A stretch of DNA of 9,939 bases from JBASRP01 sp044866075 (GTDB lineage: Bacteria; Actinomycetota; AC-67): contig JBIOTQ010000021.1 of NCBI GenBank assembly GCA_044866075.1, positions 1 through 9,939 on the forward strand. The letters run 5' to 3'. A program made the position numbers and the translations under genes. Numbering within the stretch: position 1 is the first letter of the stretch; each line of letters begins with the position of its first letter. This document shows positions 1 to 5,449 of this stretch, piece after piece. The notes under the pieces were generated by a model. The model worked only from the letters and a program-made list of their open reading frames with translations. It did not search any database and had not been told where the DNA came from.

Positions 1-1290
1 TCGTTACGGGTCCCGGGCGACAAGTCGATCAGCCACAGAGCTCTGCTCCTCAGCGGGATAGGGGAGGGAGGGTGTTCGATCGAGGGTCTCTCAGCCTCCG
101 CCGACGTCGAAGCGACGGGAAAGGCGCTTGCTCGGCTGGGAGTCGTAATCAGACGCTCTAACCTTCAAGTTGAAGGTCAGGAACACTCTACTAGAGCCTT
201 AGAGTGGGAGAGTCTGGTAGCGGGTGAGGGTTGGGAGGGCTTAAAGGCCCCCAACGGGGCGATCGACTGCGAGAACTCCGGCACCACGGCGCGGACCCTG
301 ATGGGCGTCATCGCGGGAAGACCTTTTTCGACAAAGCTACAAGGTGATAAGTCACTAAGTCGTCGTCCGATGCAGCGTGTCGCCGCGCCGCTGCGGGAGA
401 TGGGTGCCGTCATCGAGGGAGCCGGCGGTGGAGACCTTCTTCCCCTCGAAGTCCGAGGAGGGGAACTCAAGGGGATCCGGTATCGCTCCCCGATGGCCAG
501 CGCTCAAGTAAAGACCTGCCTCCTCCTGGCCGGGCTTCAGGCCTCGGGAGAGACGGAGTACAGCGAGCCTGCCGTGTCGCGAGATCACACCGAACGGCTG
601 CTCGAGTTCCTAGGTGTCTCTATCGATAAATCGACAGATCGACTCGTCGTCAAGGCGACCAACGTACGAAACGCTTCGTCCTTGAGTGTCCCTGGAGATC
701 TATCGAGTGCCGCGTTTCTGCTGGTCGCGGCCGCCCTGCTGCCGGGATCGACGGTCACGGTCGAAGGCGTGGGGGTGAACCCGACGCGGACGGGGATCCT
801 CGACGTCCTGCGCCGGTTCGGCGCGGAGGTCTCGGTGGCCAATGAAAGGGAGGTGTGCGGGGAGCCCTGGGGCGATGTCACGGTCCGGGCCGGAGACCGT
901 AAGCCCGTCGTCGTCGAGGGGGAGGAGGTGGTGCGGACCGTGGACGAGCTTCCTCTGGTAGGCGTCCTTGGCGCGTTCGCCGAAGGGGAGACGGTGATCG
1001 CCGATGCGGCCGAGCTGCGGGTGAAGGAGAGCGACCGCATCTTAACGCTGGCCGCCGGCCTTACGGCGATGGGCGCCGCGGTCGAGGTCCGGCCCGACGG
1101 GATGACGGTGATCGGTCCGGCGCCGCTGGAGGGGGCGGCGGTCGAATCGTCCGGCGACCACCGGATCGCGATGGCGATGGCGATCGCGGCTCTGGGAGCC
1201 TCGGGCGAGACGTCGATCGGTGACGCCGACAGCGTTGCCGTCTCCTACCCCAGCTTCTGGGAGGACCTCGACCACCTGGCGGAGCGGTAG
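1..1290 (+). CDS. aroA: 3-phosphoshikimate 1-carboxyvinyltransferase (EPSP synthase), 5' partial
   Basis: Sixth enzyme of the shikimate pathway; it joins shikimate-3-phosphate and phosphoenolpyruvate to give EPSP in the cytoplasm. The reading frame is open from base 1, so the gene starts left of the window. The 429 visible codons, against a usual 420-445, mean only about 10-15 residues are missing. Visible motifs in order are VPGDKSISHRALLL at the N-terminus, ENSGTTARTLMG (about residues 90-101), GDKSLSRRPM (about 115-124), SAQVK, SRDHTE, NPTRTG, ELRVKESDRI and GDHRIAMAMAIA, ending in SYPSFWEDL. RxHxE, GDKS, SxQxK and NxTR together are the class II EPSP synthase signature. Base use is uneven: GC is about 47% at 301-360 and 52% at 601-660 but 73% at 721-780. 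The ATG at 301 is internal, not the start. The cmk gene follows after 40 nt. Confidence 0.97.
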   Translation, partial: SLRVPGDKSISHRALLLSGIGEGGCSIEGLSASADVEATGKALARLGVVIRRSNLQVEGQEHSTRALEWESLVAGEGWEGLKAPNGAIDCENSGTTARTLMGVIAGRPFSTKLQGDKSLSRRPMQRVAAPLREMGAVIEGAGGGDLLPLEVRGGELKGIRYRSPMASAQVKTCLLLAGLQASGETEYSEPAVSRDHTERLLEFLGVSIDKSTDRLVVKATNVRNASSLSVPGDLSSAAFLLVAAALLPGSTVTVEGVGVNPTRTGILDVLRRFGAEVSVANEREVCGEPWGDVTVRAGDRKPVVVEGEEVVRTVDELPLVGVLGAFAEGETVIADAAELRVKESDRILTLAAGLTAMGAAVEVRPDGMTVIGPAPLEGAAVESSGDHRIAMAMAIAALGASGETSIGDADSVAVSYPSFWEDLDHLAER

Positions 1291-1330
1291 GCCTCCCGTA
1301 CGGGCTCGACCTCACCGTTAGAGTAGGCGG

Positions 1331-2074
1331 ATGCCTGCGAAGACTCCTCGTTCGCGTGCGCGCCGCAGGGGGCGGACGTCCCTGGTCATCGCCATCGACG
1401 GGCCGGCCGGAAGCGGAAAGAGCACCGTCGCCAAGGGAGCGGCGCGGGCGCTCGGCTTGCGGCGGTTGGATACCGGAGCGATGTACCGAGCGCTCACAAA
1501 GGCGGCCCTCGACGAGGGGATCGATCCCGAAGACGAGCGAGCCTTGGCAGCGCTGGCCCGGAGGTCCATCTTCGAGTACCGGGGCGAGAGCATCCTGGTG
1601 AACGGCCGACCGGTGGGGCGGGCGATCCGCACGCCGGAGGTCTCCCGGGCCGTTTCGACGGTATCCGCCCATCGGACCGTCCGCCGGGAGCTGGTTCGGC
1701 GGCAGCGCGAGGTGATCGGGGAGGGCGGCGTCGTCGTGGAGGGCCGCGACATCGGAACGGTCGTCTGTCCCGACGCGGATCTGAAGGTCTTCCTTGTCGC
1801 GTCCGCGGGCGAACGGGCGCGTCGGCGCCACAAAGAGTTGACCGCGAAAGGTGTCCGCGTGTCTTTCGAGAGACTGAAGAAGGAGCTGATGCGGCGCGAC
1901 CGGCTCGATACGCGCCGGCCGGTCTCGCCGCTGGTGCCGGCGAAGGATGCCGTGGTGATCGACTCGACCGACAAGTCGCCCCGGCAAGTCGTGGCGGAGA
2001 TCGTCCGGCTCGTCGCGCATGAACAGGTCGGCCGGGACGTGAGGAGGAAAGGTGCCCGCACGCGCCCCCGGTGA
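1331..2074 (+). CDS. cmk: Cytidylate (CMP/dCMP) kinase
   Basis: Phosphorylates CMP and dCMP with ATP, recycling pyrimidine nucleotides for nucleic-acid and phospholipid synthesis. At 247 aa it is slightly longer than the usual 220-230 because of an Arg-rich N-terminal tail of about 17 residues. Motifs are the P-loop IDGPAGSGKSTVAK (22-35), LDTGAMYRALT (46-56, CMP site), VVVEGRDIGTVVCPDAD (134-150), the lid region with RRDRLDTRR (188-196), and the C-terminal VIDSTDKSP (209-217). ATG 1331 is preferred because no better in-frame start precedes the P-loop. The ribosome site is weak, and a TANNNT-like TAGAGT at 1319-1324 leaves open a leaderless transcript. It lies 40 nt after aroA and overlaps der by 23 nt, so the three are probably one operon. 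Confidence 0.97.
   Translation: MPAKTPRSRARRRGRTSLVIAIDGPAGSGKSTVAKGAARALGLRRLDTGAMYRALTKAALDEGIDPEDERALAALARRSIFEYRGESILVNGRPVGRAIRTPEVSRAVSTVSAHRTVRRELVRRQREVIGEGGVVVEGRDIGTVVCPDADLKVFLVASAGERARRRHKELTAKGVRVSFERLKKELMRRDRLDTRRPVSPLVPAKDAVVIDSTDKSPRQVVAEIVRLVAHEQVGRDVRRKGARTRPR
2042..2047 (+). promoter_or_regulatory. Strong Shine-Dalgarno for der inside cmk
   Basis: AGGAGG lies within the last codons of cmk, four bases before GTG 2052. It decides the der start and fits efficient independent initiation of der although its reading frame overlaps the end of cmk. Confidence 0.85.
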
Positions 2075-3437
2075 CGCGCCGTCGAGGAAGGGCATCGGGT
2101 CGCTCCGCGGCCGCGGGCCGGTCGTGGCGGTAGTCGGGCGGGCCAACGTCGGGAAGTCCACGCTCGTGAACCGGTTCCTAGGCAAGCGCGAGGCGATCGA
2201 GCATCCGGAGCCGGGCGTCACGCGCGACCCGCGTGGTTTCACCGTCGATTGGGGCGGGGCGACCTTCACCGTCGTCGATACGGGCGGCTGGGAGCCGCGC
2301 GCCCGCGGGATCGCCGCCAAGGTCGTCGCGCAGGCGGAGCGCGCGGCCGCGTCGGCTGACGTGATCGTCTTCGTGGTCGACGCGACGACCGGTGCGACGG
2401 GGGACGACCTGGCGGTCGCGCGGACGCTGCGCCGGGCCTCGGTGCCGGTGATCGTCGCGGCGAACAAGGTCGACGGCCCCAAGGGCGAGGCGGAGATCCA
2501 CGAGCTCGAGCGGTTAGGGCTCGGGCCGGCCCTGCCCGTGAGCGCGCTGCACGGGAGAGCGTCGGGCGACCTGCTCGATGTGATCGTCTCGCACGTTCGG
2601 GACGTGCAGCTGGAAGAGACGGACAGCTCGGCAGTCGAGGAGACCAGCGTGGCCATCGTCGGTCGGCCGAACGTGGGGAAATCCTCGCTGTTCAACAGGC
2701 TCGTAGGGGAGGACCGCACGATCGTCGACGAGATGCCGGGGACCACTCGCGATGCGATCGACACGGTCGTGGAGGCCGGCGGAACGCGTTTCCGGTTCGT
2801 CGACACCGCGGGGATCCGGCGCAAGGTTCGGACGGCGACCGGGCCCGAGTACTACGGCCTCGTGCGTAGCCTGCGCGCGGTCGACGAAGCGGACGTCGCG
2901 GTGATCGTGATCGATGCGTCGGAGGGTCCGACGGAGCAGGACCAGAAGATCGCGCAGCGCGTCGCCGAGGCCGGCCGCGCCGCGATCGTGGTGCTGAACA
3001 AGTGGGATCTCGTCGACGAGGACCAACGCCGCTTCCTCGAGCGCGACGTCGAGGATCGGTTGCGGTTCGTCTCGTGGGCGCCGGTTCTGCGCACCTCGGC
3101 GAAGACGGGGAGGGGAGTGGACAAGCTTCTCCCCGCCATCCGGAAGGTGCGCGAGGCGTGGGATCAGCGCGTCCCGACTGGCAAGCTCAACGCCTGGCTC
3201 GGAGAGGTCACCGACCGCATCCCCCTCAGCAGCCGGGGGACGAAACCGACGCGGCTGAAGTACGCGACGATGGCGCGTACCAGACCACCGGAGGTCGTGG
3301 TTTTCTCGACGGGCCCCGTATCGGACCAGGCCGTGCGCGCCCTGGAACACCGTTTGCGCGACAGTTTCGGCTTCGAGGGGACGCCGATCCGGGTCGTCGT
3401 GCGGCAGCGAGCGAAGCGGGTAGCCGGGGGACGCTAA
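2052..3437 (+). CDS. der: Ribosome biogenesis GTPase Der (EngA)
   Basis: Essential double-domain GTPase that acts in late assembly of the 50S ribosomal subunit. At 461 aa it has normal family length. G domain 1: GRANVGKST (29-37), DTGGW (76-80), NKVD (138-141), SALHG (164-168). G domain 2: GRPNVGKSS (204-212), TTRDAIDT (231-238), DTAGIRRK (251-258), NKWD (316-319), SAKTG (349-353). The remaining part from about 370, with GTKPTRLKYATMA and a terminal IRVVVRQR, is the KH-like RNA-binding domain of this family. GTG 2052 is chosen because of the AGGAGG four bases upstream; it gives about 20 residues before the first G domain. It overlaps cmk by 23 nt in another frame. The tRNA-Pro gene begins 15 nt after the stop codon. 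Confidence 0.98.
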   Translation: MPARAPGDAPSRKGIGSLRGRGPVVAVVGRANVGKSTLVNRFLGKREAIEHPEPGVTRDPRGFTVDWGGATFTVVDTGGWEPRARGIAAKVVAQAERAAASADVIVFVVDATTGATGDDLAVARTLRRASVPVIVAANKVDGPKGEAEIHELERLGLGPALPVSALHGRASGDLLDVIVSHVRDVQLEETDSSAVEETSVAIVGRPNVGKSSLFNRLVGEDRTIVDEMPGTTRDAIDTVVEAGGTRFRFVDTAGIRRKVRTATGPEYYGLVRSLRAVDEADVAVIVIDASEGPTEQDQKIAQRVAEAGRAAIVVLNKWDLVDEDQRRFLERDVEDRLRFVSWAPVLRTSAKTGRGVDKLLPAIRKVREAWDQRVPTGKLNAWLGEVTDRIPLSSRGTKPTRLKYATMARTRPPEVVVFSTGPVSDQAVRALEHRLRDSFGFEGTPIRVVVRQRAKRVAGGR

Positions 3438-3451
3438 GATTCAAGCTTCAA

Positions 3452-3526
3452 CGGGACGTGGCGCAGCTTGGTTAGCGCGCTTGACTGGGGGTCAAGAGGT
3501 CGGGGGTTCAAATCCCCCCGTCCCGA
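3452..3526 (+). tRNA. tRNA-Pro (anticodon GGG)
   Basis: A full cloverleaf can be drawn by hand. The acceptor stem CGGGACG/CGTCCCG is perfect (3452-3458 with 3519-3525) and the discriminator is A3526. The D stem is GCGC/GCGC, and the anticodon stem CTTGA/TCAAG has loop CTGGGGG with anticodon GGG at 3487-3489. The T stem is GGGGG/CCCCC with loop TTCAAAT. C1-G72 and A73 are the usual identity elements of bacterial tRNA-Pro, which agrees with the anticodon (reads CCC). CCA is not encoded. The gene may be transcribed with der, whose stop is 14 nt upstream. Its 3' end is also where the apparently accessory region begins. Confidence 0.97.
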
Positions 3527-3591
3527 CGGAGTGCGATGTCTCGGAGCATCGTGGCCTGATGTGCCCGAGATAGTGGCGCTACTTCTTCTTT

Positions 3592-3905
3592 CTAGGTCCG
3601 AGTGGTCGTCCTTTGGGTGGGGTCGGATGGTCTGCCGGTTGGTTGATAGCCCTTGCTCGGGTCGAGTGTCAGCCGGCGCAGCAGCTCGCCGTCGGGGGTG
3701 ATGATCCGGATGTCGAGCCCAGCGATGAGCATGATGACGGGCTGTCGTCGATGGTCTTTGCCGACGCAATGTGATGCAGGCGGCCGGCATGGCGGAGGGT
3801 TGAGTTTGCCGGCGCGTCGACGCGATCGTGGCGGACGCGCACGGAGGATCCCGGCCGGCTGCTTGTCTTGCTGAGGTCGCGGAGATCTCCTGTCGGCTCC
3901 CCGGT
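3592..3905 (-). pseudogene. Frameshifted remnant of a DDE (rve-type, IS481-like) transposase C-terminus
   Basis: Reading the minus strand from about 3905 down, one frame gives SVRVRHDRVDA, then STLRHAGRLHHI ending near 3768. The adjacent frame continues at once with VGKDHRRQPVIMLI and GLDIRIITPDGELL, RRLTLDPSKGYQP, and stops at 3592-3594. Together these resemble the C-terminal tail I know from actinobacterial IS481-type and related integrase-core transposases (typically RVRHDRVD.., LR..GRLHHIG(I/V)G, GELLR.LTLDP..DYQP). Restoring one G at 3767/3768 would read HHIGVGKDH, so a single-base deletion explains the frameshift. The N-terminal and catalytic parts are missing; a stop (3906-3908) bounds the recognisable frame. 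The family assignment is from memory and tentative, but the two-frame continuity argues strongly for a decayed gene. Confidence 0.68.
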
Positions 3906-4079
3906 TCAGTGGATGCGAAAGGCGCCGACGAGCTCGCGGCGCTCGCCGATGAGGCGGTCTGTGGTTGTCAGCTCGCCGCCCCAACAGTCGAACGCACGGC
4001 GAGCCGGTGGCGACTAACCCTGGAGGGGCCTTCGGGGCTCGTATAGGACGACAGCAGGGAAGGCCACGTGGAGGAACGG
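3906..4079. other. Non-coding or decayed stretch upstream of the membrane protein gene
   Basis: No supportable gene. On the minus strand a short open frame between two stops ends in DRLIGERRELVGAFRIH at 3906. It has no plausible start and I do not recognise it; it could be more decayed mobile-element sequence. CGTATAGG around 4040-4047 resembles a -10 element for the next gene, but I find no convincing -35 element at a normal distance. Confidence 0.5.
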
Positions 4080-4799
4080 ATGTCTGAGGACAATATGGAG
4101 CAAACGCTCAGAGTCGGCCTTTCGGAGGTCGCCGCACGACTCGAGGAGGGTTACCCGGCCCGCGACCCCCACACGTTCCGTGAGGACTTGCTACGGATGG
4201 CTCGGGCACGGCATTCGAGACTCGTCGGAGCGAGAGTCGCGGTTTTGGTATTGCTCGCTGGGGCGAGCGTTGGCTTGTATGCGGCAGGCCGCCCTGACTC
4301 AACGCGAGGAATAAGAATTCGACCGCCGGGGACTGAAGGCAGTTACTCGAACGGGACCAAGCCCGCTGGTCCCGCGTGTTTGCTTCCTTATGCGTCAAAG
4401 AGCCCGCCGGCCGGGATCCAAGTGCAGTTGGAGGCGAGTCGATTGTCCATGACCGAGCCCGAGTCGATTCGCTTTACTGTTCGCGTAGTCAACAGCGGGC
4501 CTGAACCCATCGGCTTCACGAGAGGTTCAAGTGTCTTTGATCTTTGGATCGAGGGTAGCGAGGGCGTGATTTGGAGACGGTTGACCTCGGGCAGCACACT
4601 CATAGCGCACGACGATGCGCTGAAGGCTGGCGAAGAGCGAGTGCGAACTGTCGATTGGAAGCAGGAGAACTGCCTGGGCGAGAGGGGTCTTCCACCTGGG
4701 CGGTACGTGGCTCGCGCACAGTGGTTGCTCAGCGACGTCGATGCGAATGGGCGCGATGTTGGGTGGCCCTCGAACGAAGTCGAGTTTGCCTTGCCCTAG
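4080..4799 (+). CDS. Single-pass membrane protein with BsuPI-like outer domain; candidate anti-sigma/protease-inhibitor protein
   Basis: The predicted product has 239 aa. Residues 1-50 are hydrophilic with an Arg-rich end (RMARARHSRL), followed by one membrane span at about 51-70 (VAVLVLLAGASVGLYAAG) and a Pro/Gly linker. Residues 112-239 form an all-beta-looking domain: FTVRVVNSGPEPIGF, SVFDLWIEGSEGVIWRR, then LKAGEERVRTVDW, and LPPGRYVARAQW. That order (N..epi.f, fDl.v....G..vWr, l.pGe....vdW, lppG.Y.a.a) fits the BsuPI intracellular proteinase inhibitor family. The charge pattern suggests N-in, C-out topology. The short N-terminus resembles those of membrane proteins encoded beside SigE-family sigma factors, so an anti-sigma role is an inference. 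ATG 4080 is preferred over GTG 4068 because GGAGGA (4070-4075) precedes it by four bases. The sigma factor follows almost directly. Cys100 and Cys198 could pair outside the cell. Function unproven. Confidence 0.78.
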   Translation: MSEDNMEQTLRVGLSEVAARLEEGYPARDPHTFREDLLRMARARHSRLVGARVAVLVLLAGASVGLYAAGRPDSTRGIRIRPPGTEGSYSNGTKPAGPACLLPYASKSPPAGIQVQLEASRLSMTEPESIRFTVRVVNSGPEPIGFTRGSSVFDLWIEGSEGVIWRRLTSGSTLIAHDDALKAGEERVRTVDWKQENCLGERGLPPGRYVARAQWLLSDVDANGRDVGWPSNEVEFALP

Positions 4800-4818
4800 A
4801 ACGGCGGTGGATGTCGGC

Positions 4819-5331
4819 GTGGGCAAACAGTGGGTCGAGTCAGTGGTGATCAATGATGAGGAAGAGCTGGCGCGCGCTTACCGATGGGCCCGGCGCTTGG
4901 CCCTATTGATCTGCCGCGATCCAGCCCAGGCCGAGGACCTAGTTCAAGACGCATTCCTCAGCGCTTTAAGTCGCAAGAATGCTGTAGCCATCGACACTCT
5001 CAGGCCATGGCTTCGAAAAGTCATGGTTCGGCGGTATGTGCGTGTGCGGTCGCGCCGTCTACGCGAAAGGAAGCTGGCCTTAGACCAGGCTCGCTACGAT
5101 GCCTCGAGAACGTCTCAGGAGCCATCCGAAAGTCTAATTGCCGCCTTGTCAAGTCTAGGTGTGCGGCAGCGGGCTTGTCTGGTGCTGAGGTACTTCGAAG
5201 ATCTTCCAGAATCGCAGATCGCGTCAATTCTGCGGATCAGGGAGGGGACGGTAAAGGCACACCTTGCGCAGGGGAGATCACGGCTGCGCTCGGCCCTTGC
5301 CGAGGCCACTACGCGAAAGCCATCTCCTTAA
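4819..5331 (+). CDS. ECF RNA polymerase sigma factor (SigE-like)
   Basis: Directs RNA polymerase to a small regulon, usually after release from an anti-sigma factor. Region 2 is visible as ARAYRWARRLALLIC and DPAQAEDLVQDAFLSAL, followed by RPWLRKVMVRRYVR. Region 4 is LGVRQRACLVLRYFEDLPE, then SQIASILRIREGTVKAHL and AQGRSRLRSAL, with a complete helix-turn-helix. There is no region 1 or 3, as expected for ECF factors. About 170 aa is a normal length. The start is uncertain: in-frame GTG codons occur at 4807, 4819, 4843 and 4846, and ATG at 4741 would overlap the upstream gene by 59 nt. GTG 4819 is chosen for a weak GGTGG eight bases before it and a normal distance to region 2. The gene is probably co-transcribed with the membrane protein gene ending 19 nt earlier. 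Codon use is less GC-biased than in the core genes. Confidence 0.92.
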   Translation: MGKQWVESVVINDEEELARAYRWARRLALLICRDPAQAEDLVQDAFLSALSRKNAVAIDTLRPWLRKVMVRRYVRVRSRRLRERKLALDQARYDASRTSQEPSESLIAALSSLGVRQRACLVLRYFEDLPESQIASILRIREGTVKAHLAQGRSRLRSALAEATTRKPSP

Positions 5332-5370
5332 CCGTTTCGGTAACTGGCGGAGCGCTCTCCCCCGTCCCAA

Positions 5371-5399
5371 TTGACTGATGATCTAACGAGGATCATGAT
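5371..5399 (+). promoter_or_regulatory. Possible housekeeping-type promoter of the protease gene
   Basis: TTGACT (5371-5376) and CATGAT (5394-5399) match five and four positions of the -35 and -10 consensus with an ideal 17-bp gap. The expected transcription start is near 5406, leaving a leader of about 45 nt before ATG 5450. No GGAAC-type ECF promoter was recognised here, so control by the neighbouring sigma factor is not supported by this motif. Confidence 0.5.
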
Positions 5400-5400
5400 C
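5391..5400. promoter_or_regulatory. Perfect 10-bp palindrome at the predicted -10 element (possible operator)
   Basis: GATCATGATC is a perfect palindrome overlapping the proposed -10 element. A related half, CTGATGATC, precedes it at 5375-5383. Position and symmetry would suit a dimeric repressor, but no binding protein is known from the window. Confidence 0.3.
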
Positions 5401-5449
5401 AGCCTGGCCGTACCGGGCGTAAGTCCGGGCACTATCGGGGGAGGTAGCG

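Larger units (their letters stand above)
5357..5443 (+). repeat. Long-range inverted repeat that can cover the protease ribosome site
   Basis: CTCCCCCG at 5357-5364 is the exact reverse complement of CGGGGGAG at 5436-5443, and one extra G-U pair is possible. The arms are 71 nt apart. The right arm overlaps the Shine-Dalgarno of the protease gene. Only a transcript starting upstream, such as read-through from the sigma gene, would contain both arms. An RNA role is inference. Confidence 0.4.

Noticed and set aside
1295..1304. Perfect palindrome CCCGTACGGG after aroA
   Set aside because: Too short for a stable hairpin loop, no T-run follows, and it lies in a probable operon; no evidence for a terminator or operator.
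1061..2824. 587-codon open frame on the minus strand opposite aroA, cmk and der
   Set aside because: Its product is Arg/Pro/Ser-rich low-complexity sequence with no family motifs and lies opposite three clearly conserved genes; long antisense frames are expected in GC-rich DNA.
3828..4046. Short + strand open frame of 72 codons upstream of the membrane protein gene
   Set aside because: Partly opposite the transposase remnant, no ribosome site and no recognisable family.
4040..4047. CGTATAGG as an ECF-type promoter controlling the membrane protein and sigma genes
   Set aside because: No GGAAC-like -35 element at the required 15-17 bp; kept only as a note in the gap entry.
5359..5368. CCCCCGTCCC also occurs in the tRNA-Pro 3' end (3515-3524), as if an attachment-site duplicate
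   Set aside because: Only 10 GC-rich bases, no T-loop sequence included, it would split the sigma and protease genes, and no integrase is present.
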